Below are positions 42,719-52,091 of a DNA stretch of 64,000 nt, piece after piece. The first letter of the stretch is position 1; every line of letters begins with the position of its first letter. This DNA comes from CAWEQW01 sp963811365. GTDB lineage: Bacteria > Actinomycetota > Actinomycetes > Propionibacteriales > Nocardioidaceae. Location of the stretch: the NCBI GenBank assembly GCA_963811365.1, contig CAWEQW010000006.1, positions 248,001 through 312,000 of the forward strand, given 5' to 3'. The notes beneath the pieces were generated by a model that searched no databases, was not told where the DNA came from, and saw only the letters and a list, made by a program, of their open reading frames with translations. The translations under genes and the position numbers were made by a program.

Positions 42719-44976
42719 CCACGAGCTCCCGGGTAGCGCGCGGGAGTGAACCGGAAGAGGTAGGTGCCGTCGGCGCGCGAGGTCACCGTCCAGTAGGGGC
42801 TGTCCCGGAACGCGTCACGCAGCGCGACGGCCTGGTGCTCGGACTCGACGGCGTACGCCGCGCCGTACCGGGCTCCGACGGGGGACCAGAGGGCATACAG
42901 GTGAGGGGCCGTGCTCGAGGCCGTGGCGTACCGCCGGAAGCGGTCGGTGAGGGCACGGACCTCGCGCTCCGGATGGAACGGCACCTCCTGCTGCACCGGC
43001 TCGTCGATCACCTCACGGCTCCAGATGAAGTGCCGGCTGCCGTTGGGCTCAGGAGTCGTCGGCTGGTCGCCGGTGTTCAGCAGCAGCAGGTAGTAGGCCC
43101 TCGGCGGACGTGTGCCTCCGAGCGCCTCGAACTGGCGGACGGCTGCCAGGTCGGAGGGACGGATCACACCGAGGGCGTCCAGCCCGAAGGAGGACACCAG
43201 GAACGTCGCGGAGAGCAGGACGGAGGTGACCAGAAGTCCCGCCCGTTGGTTGCGACCGTACCCCGCCACTGCAGGCGCGGCCAGCACAGCCAGCCACGGC
43301 AGCCCGAAGAGCGCGGCGCGGAAGATCCCCTCCTGCCCGTACGGCTGGATCGCGACGATCATGAAGCCCACGGCGGAACAGCAGGCGAGGGCCCACGGCA
43401 ACGGATCGGTGCGGTTGAGGATCAGCGTCACGAGGCCCAGCCCGCCGACGATCCCGACGCCGCCGATGACGGCCAGCACGGTGTTCTCGACGACCGGAAG
43501 CCTCTGGAGGTGCGCGGAGCCGGCGGTCTCGGGCGGGTGGAAGTTCGCGAACTGGCCCAACGAGCTGAGGGAGACGTAGCCCTTGACGGCGCCCCAGTGC
43601 AGCATGGTCCAGATCGCGGCCGGACCGAGCACCAGTCCGGGCACCCACCAGGGCCGGATCATCGAGAACACGACGAGCACGACGAGGGCCCCACCGGTCG
43701 CGTAGGGACTCAGCTGGTGAGCGACCGCCAGGGTCACCCCCGCCAGCAGCACCACCGGGACCCGCGGCACGGACGGGTTGAGGGTGAGGGAGACGGCGAT
43801 GGCCGCGATCCCGAGGACGAAGCCGAGCGACTGCGGCGAGAAGTAGTCGGCGCCGAGCGAGTCGACCAGCACCGCCAGGGTCACCGCGACCCACGCCTGC
43901 TCGGAACGAGGCAGGAAGCGGCCCGCGAAGTACCGGAGGACGACCACCCGGAAGAGCCCGAGCAGCACCGGCCAGGCGACGGCGAGCCGCATCGGGTCGG
44001 TGATGCCAGCAGCTCCGGTGAGCCACGCCATCGCCTCGAAGAACCCCGGGAAGGCGTTGTAGATGCTGACCGACGAGTCGAGGAAGTGCAGAGACTGGAT
44101 CTGCAGGACGAAGTCGACGTGCTTCGCCGCTGACTGGGACCGCGGGCCGTCGTAGGTGAGCGCCGGAGTCGCGGTGAGCACCACGACCAGCAGCAGGACC
44201 GGAATCGCCCGGCTGGCCTCGTGGTGCGACTTGAGCACCAGTGAGACCAGGATGCACGCCAGCCCGACGTACCACGCCGGCCCGATCCGCGGCAGGAAGC
44301 CGTAGAAGCCCGGATCGAGGTGCCGGTGGCCCAGAGCAGCGGCCAGACACAGAAGGGCCCCGAACGTGGCCGTGAGGACTGCCGGCAACCACGCGGAGGC
44401 GGATTCGGCCACTGCGTCGCGGTCGGGCACCAGCGTCCGGAACACGGCCGTCCAGCCGACGCCACCCCTGTGTGCCGCGCTCATCTCGTCGCGGACCTGG
44501 AGCACTCCGAGAACGTGCAGCGGGAGCGCGACGGCTGCCACCAGCACGAAGGCGACGGCCGGGTGCCAGAACCGTAGGGCACTCATCGACGTCGGGATGA
44601 GAACCAGCACCGCGCTGCCGGTCACGAACGTCAGTGCCAGCCGCTCGTAGCCACCGAGCCGCGAGTTGAGCTGCCATGGGGCGGAGCCGATCCCGAGGCC
44701 GAAGAACACGAGCATGCCCAGCAACCGGACAGCGTCCCACCCGAGGGCGAACCCGACCGAGCCCGCCAGCAGGGACACCATGCTGACGAGGCCGATGGAG
44801 AGCCGGAGAGACCGCCCGGACTGAGCGTCGTCCGGAGGCGTCCGGAGGCCGGACCGGGACTCGACCGCCGTTCCTGCGCTCATCGCAGTGTCCGCCACCG
44901 AGGTCGCGCGAGCGTGGTGCCGACGAGGCACGAATGCCTCCGTCGACCGGGCGTCGAGCCTCGAATCGTCGTCCAT
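42715..44976 (-). CDS. Large polytopic membrane protein, probable glycan polymerase or glycosyltransferase
   Basis: A 753-residue protein with about 14 predicted helices from residue 60 to about 620, and soluble N- and C-terminal parts (the C-terminal 115 residues contain FHPEREVRALTDRFRRYA). A periplasmic loop follows the helix near residue 285. The layout resembles Wzy or GT-C type glycosyltransferases but no conserved catalytic pair is obvious. Coupled to the flippase by a 4-base overlap, it is a good candidate for polymerising flipped repeat units. Start ATG 44976 gives a long hydrophilic N-terminus; an internal start is possible. Confidence 0.72.
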   Translation of the reverse strand: MDDDSRLDARSTEAFVPRRHHARATSVADTAMSAGTAVESRSGLRTPPDDAQSGRSLRLSIGLVSMVSLLAGSVGFALGWDAVRLLGMLVFFGLGIGSAPWQLNSRLGGYERLALTFVTGSAVLVLIPTSMSALRFWHPAVAFVLVAAVALPLHVLGVLQVRDEMSAAHRGGVGWTAVFRTLVPDRDAVAESASAWLPAVLTATFGALLCLAAALGHRHLDPGFYGFLPRIGPAWYVGLACILVSLVLKSHHEASRAIPVLLLVVVLTATPALTYDGPRSQSAAKHVDFVLQIQSLHFLDSSVSIYNAFPGFFEAMAWLTGAAGITDPMRLAVAWPVLLGLFRVVVLRYFAGRFLPRSEQAWVAVTLAVLVDSLGADYFSPQSLGFVLGIAAIAVSLTLNPSVPRVPVVLLAGVTLAVAHQLSPYATGGALVVLVVFSMIRPWWVPGLVLGPAAIWTMLHWGAVKGYVSLSSLGQFANFHPPETAGSAHLQRLPVVENTVLAVIGGVGIVGGLGLVTLILNRTDPLPWALACCSAVGFMIVAIQPYGQEGIFRAALFGLPWLAVLAAPAVAGYGRNQRAGLLVTSVLLSATFLVSSFGLDALGVIRPSDLAAVRQFEALGGTRPPRAYYLLLLNTGDQPTTPEPNGSRHFIWSREVIDEPVQQEVPFHPEREVRALTDRFRRYATASSTAPHLYALWSPVGARYGAAYAVESEHQAVALRDAFRDSPYWTVTSRADGTYLFRFTPARYPGARG

Positions 44977-45231
44977 GACCTGCCGAGTTCACGTCGCGAA
45001 CGCAAGACAGCGCCCACCCCCCCTGTTCCGTCGCTGTTGCGCTGGTGTCCCCCCGGACATTCGGAGGCGACGGCGACGCAGACTCTAGCAAGCGCCGAGA
45101 CGAATCCCCTAGCGAGGCCGCCGGACGGTTAGGATGCCCTCACCAACCAGGCGCCGGTCAGGGGAACCAGAAGGCGCCGACATCTCGGGGCCCGAGCCAC
45201 TGGGGGTGGCGGGCACAAGGGGGAGCATCTG

Positions 45232-46518
45232 ATGACCGATCCATGGACTCCTGTCCGCGTCGCCGACGTCGACCTGCTGACCGACGACTGGCCGGCCCTC
45301 GCGGGCCCCGGCCCGGCGATGGTGCTGGTGCGGCTGCACACCCGACCGGTCGGCGTCGTCGACCTCGTCCTCGTCGACGATGAGGACCTGCTCGACCATC
45401 GCCGGCCCCTGCTGGACCGGTTCGCGGCCCAGGTCGCGGCACACCGGGCACGGTGGGACTGCGCGGTGACCAGCAACGCAGGGGTCACGGCCCAGCCCTG
45501 TCTGGACCATCGCGAGAAGATCCTCGCCGAGGCGCCGAGGGTGTCGGCGGTGGTGGCCACCCACGACCGGCCGGAGCTGCTGGCGCGGTGCCTGGAGTCG
45601 ATCGACGCGCAGGAGCACCGTCCGGACGAGGTGATCGTGGTCGACAACGCGCGCTCCTCCGACGCCACCGAGCGGATGCTCGCCACCGACACCTACACGC
45701 AACGAGGCGTCCGCTACGTGCGCGAGGACATCCCGGGCCTCGCTCGCGCGCACAACACAGGCGTCGCCCACGCCACGGGCGACGTCATCGCGATCACGGA
45801 CGACGACGTCGTCGTCGACAGGCACTGGCTCGCCGCCCTCCTCGAGGCGTTCCATGACCACGACGCCGGCTGCGTGACGGGACTGATCCTGCCCGTGGAG
45901 CTGCGGACGCGGGAGCAGTCGTGGGTAGAGCAGTACGGCGGCTTCGCCCGCGGGTACGAGCAGCGGGTGTTCAGCCTCGACGCTCCGCCCGACGGAGACC
46001 CGCTGTTCCCGTTCACGGCCGGACGGTTCGGCTCGGGAGCCAACATGGCCTTCACCCGCGCCGTCCTCGAGAGGCTCGGCGGCTTCGACGCAGCACTGGG
46101 CGCCGGGACCAAGGCCAAGGGCGGCGACGACCTCGCTGCCTTCGCGCGCACGCTGCTGGCCGGCGCGTCGCTCGTGTACCAGCCCGACGCCGTGGTCCGC
46201 CACTTGCACCACGACAACTACGCGGCCCTCCAGCGGATGGCGCACGGGTACGGCGTCGGCCTCGGTGCCTACCTCGCCAGCATCTTCGCCGCGCAGCCGG
46301 ACCTGGTCGGCGCACTTGTCCGCCGGCTGCCGGCGGGGGTGCGACACCTGACCAGCAGAAGCTCGGAGAAGAACCGGAACATCCGGGCCGACTACCCGCG
46401 CCAGCTCGTGGTCAGCGAGCGGTGGGGGCTGGCCCGCGGCCCGTTCGACTACGTCGCGAGCAGGCGGGAGGTCAAGAAGGCCGAGACCGCCCGCCGGGGG
46501 CCCGCCGCCGGGCACTAG
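45232..46518 (+). CDS. Family 2 glycosyltransferase with an N-terminal extra domain
   Basis: A 428-residue protein. Residues 1-100 form an uncharacterised domain with MVLVRLHTRPVGVVDLVL. From about residue 103 a GT-A fold starts with SAVVATHDRPELLARCLESI, then VIVVDNA, the donor-binding ITDDDVVVD and a GGDDLAAFARTLLAGA acceptor-side segment. It should transfer a sugar from a nucleotide donor in glycan assembly. ATG 45232 is 6-12 bases after AAGGGGGAGC. The 3' end overlaps the converging GT2 gene by 47 bases; the two are paralogues. Confidence 0.9.
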   Translation: MTDPWTPVRVADVDLLTDDWPALAGPGPAMVLVRLHTRPVGVVDLVLVDDEDLLDHRRPLLDRFAAQVAAHRARWDCAVTSNAGVTAQPCLDHREKILAEAPRVSAVVATHDRPELLARCLESIDAQEHRPDEVIVVDNARSSDATERMLATDTYTQRGVRYVREDIPGLARAHNTGVAHATGDVIAITDDDVVVDRHWLAALLEAFHDHDAGCVTGLILPVELRTREQSWVEQYGGFARGYEQRVFSLDAPPDGDPLFPFTAGRFGSGANMAFTRAVLERLGGFDAALGAGTKAKGGDDLAAFARTLLAGASLVYQPDAVVRHLHHDNYAALQRMAHGYGVGLGAYLASIFAAQPDLVGALVRRLPAGVRHLTSRSSEKNRNIRADYPRQLVVSERWGLARGPFDYVASRREVKKAETARRGPAAGH

Positions 46519-47833
46519 CCCGGCTGCGCAGGTAGGCCACCGGGCCGTAGAGGTATCCGGCCCGTTCGAGCCAGCGGATCTGCGGCAGGTAGTCCCCGAC
46601 GAACGCCTCCTCGCCGCCCCGGTGCGCCTTCAGCAGCGCCGCGGGGAGCAGCGGAGGCACCCGCCTGACCAGGTCCCCGGCCACCCGCCGATCGGTGAGC
46701 GCCCACTTGGTGAGCATGGCCGTCAGTCCGGCGGAGTAGGTGAACGCCTGCCAGTACAGTCCCGGGAAGTCGGCGCGGTGCGCGTGCCTGACGGTCGCGG
46801 CGGGCTGGTACAGGATCCGGTGACCGTCGAGGATCATCGCGAGGAACAGGTCGATGTCCTCGGCGCCGAAGGCCGGGGTCGCGGGACCGAGGACGGGGTC
46901 GAAGCCGCCGCGGTGCACGAAGTAGTCCCGCCGCACCGCGACGTTGTTGGTCGCCCCGAACAGGCCCGCGGTGTAGGGGTAGAGGAGCGTGTCGCCCTTG
47001 TGCTCGGAGTTGTCGTACAGCCGTGGCGCGTAGCCACGGCCCATGCCGCCGTAGGCCTCGAAGGCCTGCTCGGCGGGCAGCGCGAGGGACCGCGGCAGGG
47101 TCAGCCCGGAGACGCAGACGACCTGCTCGTCGCGGAAGCCGGCGACGAGCGCCGACAACCACCATCGGTCCACGACCACGTCGTCATCGGTGAAGGCCAC
47201 GATCTCGCCGTTGCTCAGCCTGGCTCCGAGGTTGCGCGCCAGGGACGCCCCGGGGCGCGGCTCCTGGACCAAGCGCACCCGCGGCTCGGCGCCGAAGCGG
47301 TCCCGCACCATGGTCGCCGTGCCATCGTCGGTCGGCGCGTTGTCGACGACGACGACCTCGAAGTTCGGGTACTCGAGTCCGAGCATGGCGTCGAGGCAGC
47401 GCGCCAGGTGGTCGGTCCTGTCGTGCGTCGCAACCACCACGCTGACCAGCGGGGCCTCATGCGTGGGCAGCAGTTCCGCCAGGCAGGCGGGCGGCGTCGA
47501 GTGACGCTGCGCCTCGTCGATGTCGGCGAGCCCGTCCCGCCGGAGGTGCTCGGCCAGCTCGGCGCCGAGCGTGCGCCGCACCCGGTCCTCCAGGTCCTCC
47601 GGCGCGACCGGCCCGGCGCTCAGGTCCACCTCGACCGATCCGAGGGGCCGACCGTGCAGCCGGACCAGCACCTGGGCGTCGGTCCAGCCGACATCGTCGA
47701 GCTTGTCGAACGGTTCCGACAGCTCGAGCTCGACCACGGCCGTGCGACGCTCCAGGGCGGCGGGGCGGGGGGCCGGCACCCCGCACACCCATCGGCGCAG
47801 CCGCGCGTCGAGCCAATCTCCTGGACGGGTCAC
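46472..47833 (-). CDS. Family 2 glycosyltransferase, paralogue of the converging gene
   Basis: A 453-residue protein with the same plan as its neighbour: an N-terminal domain with QVLVRLHGRPLGSVEVDL (about residues 30-110), then SVVVATHDRTDHLARCLDAM, VVVDNAPTDDG, FTDDDVVVDRWWLSAL and FGAEDIDLFLAMILDG. It should add a sugar to a growing glycan. No membrane segment. The C-terminus is Arg/Gly-rich and lies in the 47-bp overlap with the converging gene. It and the PKD gene share a strand but are separated by 49 bases. Confidence 0.9.
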   Translation of the reverse strand: MTRPGDWLDARLRRWVCGVPAPRPAALERRTAVVELELSEPFDKLDDVGWTDAQVLVRLHGRPLGSVEVDLSAGPVAPEDLEDRVRRTLGAELAEHLRRDGLADIDEAQRHSTPPACLAELLPTHEAPLVSVVVATHDRTDHLARCLDAMLGLEYPNFEVVVVDNAPTDDGTATMVRDRFGAEPRVRLVQEPRPGASLARNLGARLSNGEIVAFTDDDVVVDRWWLSALVAGFRDEQVVCVSGLTLPRSLALPAEQAFEAYGGMGRGYAPRLYDNSEHKGDTLLYPYTAGLFGATNNVAVRRDYFVHRGGFDPVLGPATPAFGAEDIDLFLAMILDGHRILYQPAATVRHAHRADFPGLYWQAFTYSAGLTAMLTKWALTDRRVAGDLVRRVPPLLPAALLKAHRGGEEAFVGDYLPQIRWLERAGYLYGPVAYLRSRASARRRAPGGRSRPS

Positions 47834-47882
47834 GTGTCTCCTCCTCGATGGTGCTCTGCGCGCCGATCCGGCCCCGCCGGTG

Positions 47883-50117
47883 TCAGGACGCCGCGCGCAG
47901 GGCGGTCATCCAGCCGGCGATGGCGCGACCGGAGCTGATGGACCAGGTGGCGCTGCCGGACGAGCCGGGGGTCGCCTGCCAGGTGTAGGCCTGCTCGGCC
48001 AGCTTGGTCGCCGTCTCCCACCCCTCGGTCCAGCCGGTCGGCTGGGTCACCGGCAGGTTCGCGCCGTCCGCGCCCATCCCGCCGATCAGCATCGCGTCGG
48101 CCGTCTGGGTGGTGACGGCCGGCACGTTGATCCCGGTGGCCGTGACCGAGTTATCGACCGCCGTGGACACCGTCGTGTCGATCGGCCGAGTGGTGCTGAC
48201 CCCGCGGTACCCGCTGATGCCACCCGCCCACTTCTGGGCCGCGGACAGAGACCAGGTCCAGTCCGTGGTACCCGCGTCGGCGGAGGTGACGACACGGTAG
48301 TAGGCCACCACGCTCACCCCGTTGTTCGGGGTCAGTGGCTTGGCGAGCAGGGCCGTCCAGCCTGGCGGCACCTTGATGGCCGGCCTGCGGGTCACCGTGA
48401 AGCTGGCGACCAGGACGTCGCCGGCGGTCGTGCCGGTCGGTTCGGCAAGCGTGACAGCCGACGAGGACACCGATCCGGCCGTCGTCGAGCCGCCGAAGGT
48501 GATGCCGGCCCCGGCCGGCGCGACGTCGACCGTGCGGCTGGTGCTGCTGCTGCCACCTACCCCGGTCACGGTCAAGGTCACCGAGTAGGTGCCGGCGGAG
48601 GTGAACGTGTGCACCGGGTTCTGGGCGTCCGAGGTGCCTCCGTCACCGAAGTCCCACGACCAGCTCGTCGCGCAGCACGACGACGTGTCGGTGAAGGCCA
48701 CCTGGAGGGGTGCCGTCCCGGAGCTCGGCGACTCGGCGAAGCTCGCGACGGGCGCGGCCGGTCTCAACGCGATGTCCGCGTGCCAGTAGTGCGACGTCGC
48801 GTCGTTGCTGGCCAGGATCACGAGCCCACTGGAGGCCGTGACGTTCTGCTTCGTCGACGTGACGTTGTTCAGGTTGTCCGACGCCGCGTCGCGGATCACC
48901 GGCGTACCGCGACCGGCCGGGAAGGAGATGTTGTCCAGCGGCGAGGTCTTCTCGTAGATCGCGCCCGACGAGCCGGAATAGGGGCACCCCGCCGCCGATG
49001 GCGCGGTGCTGAACATGTGCAGCACCCGGTTCGTGGAGTCGATGACGATCTGCGGCCGGGTCTGGCAGTCCGCCACGGTGCCGTAGACGTACGCCCCCCA
49101 CTTCCCCGTGGCGGTGTCGAGGGCGACCAGCTCGATCTGTGGCGCGGTCTGCACGCCGGTCTCATCGAGGCTGGTCTTCACCGCGGCGTAGACGTGCCCG
49201 GCCGGGTCGGCCTCGAGCTGCTTGAGGTTGATGTGGTCGTCGGCGATCTTGTGCGAGGACAGCGCGACCTTCCCGGTCCAGGTCGTCGACGCGTCCCCGT
49301 CGCGATGCACCGCGAAGTAGAACGTCGAGGTCACCTGGTTGCTCCAGAAGAGACCGACCCGGTTGGTGCCGAAGGCCGCAAGCGCGGTGATGTCGTCGGG
49401 CTCGAGGCCGGTCGCCCCGGTGACCGGCAGCACGAAGGGCGTGCCCCAGGCCGCGTCCGAGGTCGTCGAGCTGTTGACCCAGACCTGGTCGGCCTGGGTC
49501 CACGTCACCCACAGCACTCCGTGCGAGTCGCGGTCCAGGGTCAGCGACTCGCTCGAGTTGTTGTTGAGCTGCACCGGGAAGCCGGCGTCGAGCGTGTACG
49601 TCTTGGTGGCGGCGTCGTAGCTGTAGCGGTAGAGCCGCGCAGGCTGGTTCGCCACCGACGCCTCGGACGAGGCCGCCTTCACGTGCGATGCGACATAGAG
49701 GTGGCCACCGGACCAGAGCGTGTCGGCGTGCGTGGCCGCTCGGTTGTCGATCTGGGTCCCGGTGTCGACCCAGGTCTCCGTGGCCCGGTCGAGCCGGAAG
49801 ATGTGCCACGTCTTGCTGGTCTTGTCGAACATGTCGGCCCACCAAAGGCCGTCGTTGTACCACAGCTTCGACTGTGGCTTGTCCGCCGTCGGTGCTCCCC
49901 CCGACCCGTTGTAGGCCTGGTCGAGGTGCCCGATGTCACCCGGCGTGGCCCGGGCGGGTGCGGAGAACCCGACGACGGGCAGCAGCAGGCCCAAGGTCAT
50001 CAGCGCCGTGAGCAGGGTCGCGACGAGGGACCGGCGCTGCCGCGCAGGTGCGCGTCGAGGCGTCGTCTGACGAGAGGTGCGTCGGGGCAGGGCCACGCGG
50101 TGACGGCGATGAGACAT
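47883..50117 (-). CDS. Secreted PKD-domain protein, unknown function
   Basis: A 744-residue exported protein. Residues about 30-60 form a signal peptide (ATLLTALMTLGLLLPVVGF, cleavage near ARA) behind a long basic N-terminus. Residues about 65-430 look like a beta-propeller-type domain with repeated Trp/Asp motifs. A PKD domain lies at about 455-535 (WSWDFGDGG, HTFTSAGTYSVTLTVTG). The last 190 residues (AGDVLVASFTV, YYRVVTSADAGTTDWTWSL) form a module found C-terminally in various surface proteins. No catalytic motif is seen. ATG 50117 is chosen because GGGAG precedes it. Likely a surface or adhesin-like protein. Confidence 0.75.
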   Translation of the reverse strand: MSHRRHRVALPRRTSRQTTPRRAPARQRRSLVATLLTALMTLGLLLPVVGFSAPARATPGDIGHLDQAYNGSGGAPTADKPQSKLWYNDGLWWADMFDKTSKTWHIFRLDRATETWVDTGTQIDNRAATHADTLWSGGHLYVASHVKAASSEASVANQPARLYRYSYDAATKTYTLDAGFPVQLNNNSSESLTLDRDSHGVLWVTWTQADQVWVNSSTTSDAAWGTPFVLPVTGATGLEPDDITALAAFGTNRVGLFWSNQVTSTFYFAVHRDGDASTTWTGKVALSSHKIADDHINLKQLEADPAGHVYAAVKTSLDETGVQTAPQIELVALDTATGKWGAYVYGTVADCQTRPQIVIDSTNRVLHMFSTAPSAAGCPYSGSSGAIYEKTSPLDNISFPAGRGTPVIRDAASDNLNNVTSTKQNVTASSGLVILASNDATSHYWHADIALRPAAPVASFAESPSSGTAPLQVAFTDTSSCCATSWSWDFGDGGTSDAQNPVHTFTSAGTYSVTLTVTGVGGSSSTSRTVDVAPAGAGITFGGSTTAGSVSSSAVTLAEPTGTTAGDVLVASFTVTRRPAIKVPPGWTALLAKPLTPNNGVSVVAYYRVVTSADAGTTDWTWSLSAAQKWAGGISGYRGVSTTRPIDTTVSTAVDNSVTATGINVPAVTTQTADAMLIGGMGADGANLPVTQPTGWTEGWETATKLAEQAYTWQATPGSSGSATWSISSGRAIAGWMTALRAAS

Positions 50118-50185
50118 GACGATCGACTCCCGGTTCCGGCTGAGCGCCGACATCCGCCCTCCGGGCGGCTGCGGTGGTGTGCCGA

Positions 50186-51142
50186 CTAGCGCTGGTCTGG
50201 CTGAGCTGAGCTGAGGGCCGCGGTGCGTCCTCGGACGTACCCCGCGGTCGTGATGAGCAGGCCGGCGCAGATCGACAGGGATCTTCCGAGCGGCGCCAGC
50301 TCACGTTGCCGCCCGGCCTGCCCGAGATTGCGGCGGACGGCGGAAGCGAGCGTTCTGGTGACATAGCTGCGTTCGGACGCGAGCGCGCTCCGCGGGTCGC
50401 TGAGCCTGCTGACGTCGGCCTTGCTGAGCCCCTCCGACCAGCAGCGCCGGCGGAAGTACGCCCAGCGCGCGCGGTGCGCGGGAACAAGGTGCCGCACGAC
50501 GGCCCGGGGCTCGTGCAGGATCCGGGAGCCCGGGAAGGCTCGGGCCGCGCGGATCGACAGCTCGGTCTCCTCGCAGCCCCGTGGCGTGACCCCGACCCGG
50601 CCGAGGGTGTGCGCGAAGCCGCCGACCGCTTCGAGCACCGAGCGGCGGAAGGACATGTTCGCGCCGATCGGGTTGCGGATCTCCGCCGTCCCCGTCGGCA
50701 GCCCCTCGTACGAGCAGCCGACCACCCAGCCGAACTCGTCGGGGAACCACCGCGGTGGCTCGGACTCCCAGTGGGCGAGCACCAGTCCGCCGACGCCCAT
50801 GACGTCGGCGGCGTGGTAGTGCCGGGCGTGCTCGGCGAGCCAGCCGGGCTCTGCGACGGCGTCGTCGTCGAGGAACAGCACCACGTCTCCGGTGGAGTGC
50901 GCGATCCCGGTGTTGCGGGCCCCCGAGAGCCCCTGCTTCTCGGCATTGGCGAGGACCTGCACCCGGGCACCTCGGAAGGCCCGCCCGGCGAGCTCCTCGA
51001 GCTCGGTGCAGTGGTCGACGACCAGCAGCAGCTGGTCGGCCGGAAGCGTCTGCTGCAGCACCGACTCGACGGCTGCCTGCACCTCCGCCCAGCGGCGCAT
51101 GGTGTAGCAGCAGATCACCACCGAGGTGGTCGGCGTGCTCAT
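50186..51142 (-). CDS. Family 2 glycosyltransferase
   Basis: A 318-residue GT-A fold protein: TSVVICCYTMRRWAEVQAAVESVL at the N-terminus, LLVVDHCTEL, VLFLDDDAVAEPGWL (donor-binding DDD) and GCEETELSIRAARAF near residue 190. The C-terminal 80 residues contain one weak hydrophobic helix (SLSICAGLLITTAGYVRG), so it may sit at the membrane. It is 31 bases downstream of another GT2 gene on the same strand and probably co-transcribed with it. Confidence 0.9.
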   Translation of the reverse strand: MSTPTTSVVICCYTMRRWAEVQAAVESVLQQTLPADQLLLVVDHCTELEELAGRAFRGARVQVLANAEKQGLSGARNTGIAHSTGDVVLFLDDDAVAEPGWLAEHARHYHAADVMGVGGLVLAHWESEPPRWFPDEFGWVVGCSYEGLPTGTAEIRNPIGANMSFRRSVLEAVGGFAHTLGRVGVTPRGCEETELSIRAARAFPGSRILHEPRAVVRHLVPAHRARWAYFRRRCWSEGLSKADVSRLSDPRSALASERSYVTRTLASAVRRNLGQAGRQRELAPLGRSLSICAGLLITTAGYVRGRTAALSSAQPDQR

Positions 51143-51173
51143 CCGGCGCTGCCGAGAAGACTCGCCCTGATGC

Positions 51174-52091
51174 TCACGAGCCCTCTTCGACGAGGTTGCG
51201 CAGCACCAGGCTCTGGTCGCCGGCGCCCGGGGCGGGGTCCCGCGGGCGCAGCGCGACAGCGGCCCGCTTGGGGCGAGGCGAGAAGCGGGCGCTGAGCATG
51301 GTCCTCAGGATGCGCATGCCGTCGCGCCGTGCGTTGAGATGCGACTCGCCGGTCAGTCGAGGCATCTCGACGCTCGGGATCTCGGCGATGCGCAGCCCTG
51401 CGAGCGCGGCGTGCGCCAAGATCTGCGACTCGATCTCGAAGCCGTCCGCGTCGAGGGCGAGCCGGGACAGACAGTCGCGGCGGAACGCGAGGTAGCCGTA
51501 GCAGAGATCGGTCCAGTTGGTCCCGAAGAGCCGGTTGGCGAGCTTCAGGAGGGCGGCGTTGCCGATCGTCCGGATCCTGGTCAGGTCGTGCGACCCCCCG
51601 CCGCAAGCCTGCCGGGAGCCCTTCACCAGGTCGAAGCCCACCGCGATCATCGACGCGAAGACCTCCACCTCCCCCGCGTCCATGCTGCCGTCTGCGTCCA
51701 TGATCACGATCACGTCACCGGTGGCGGCGTCGAAGCCCGCGCGCAGTGCATCGCCCTTCCCGCGGGGCTGGCGCTGCACCAGACGCAGATCGGGCCGGAC
51801 GGCACGCGCCGCCTCGACCGTCCCGTCGTCCGAGAAGGCGTCCACGAGAACGATGTCGTCGAAGCGGCTGAGCGACCGGAGTACGGGGCCGATGTTGGCT
51901 GCCTCGTTCCACGTCGGGATGACCACGCTGAGCGTGAGGTCGGCCGGCCGCTTGGATGTGCGCACCGATCGCACTGCGGGCGCCGCATGTCCGCGGGCCG
52001 GCCCGGTGTCCTGCAGCGGCACCATCACGTGCCGGCGGGCCTCGCCGTTCGTGTGGCCCTCAGGCTGGATCTGCTTGGTGTGCGCTTCCAT
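51174..52091 (-). CDS. Family 2 glycosyltransferase (dolichyl-phosphate-sugar synthase-like)
   Basis: A 305-residue protein with the DPM1-like pattern: LTLSVVIPTWNEAANIGPVLRSL, VLVDAFSDDGTVEAA, GKGDALRAGFDAATGDVIVIMDADGSMDAGEV (the DADGS motif) and a C-terminal FRRDCLSRL/GFEIESQILAHA segment. It may build a polyprenyl-phosphate sugar donor from a nucleotide sugar. No C-terminal membrane helices, as in soluble DPM1. ATG 52091 has a perfect GGAGGAGAC ribosome binding site that decides the start over a longer frame. Confidence 0.9.
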   Translation of the reverse strand: MEAHTKQIQPEGHTNGEARRHVMVPLQDTGPARGHAAPAVRSVRTSKRPADLTLSVVIPTWNEAANIGPVLRSLSRFDDIVLVDAFSDDGTVEAARAVRPDLRLVQRQPRGKGDALRAGFDAATGDVIVIMDADGSMDAGEVEVFASMIAVGFDLVKGSRQACGGGSHDLTRIRTIGNAALLKLANRLFGTNWTDLCYGYLAFRRDCLSRLALDADGFEIESQILAHAALAGLRIAEIPSVEMPRLTGESHLNARRDGMRILRTMLSARFSPRPKRAAVALRPRDPAPGAGDQSLVLRNLVEEGS

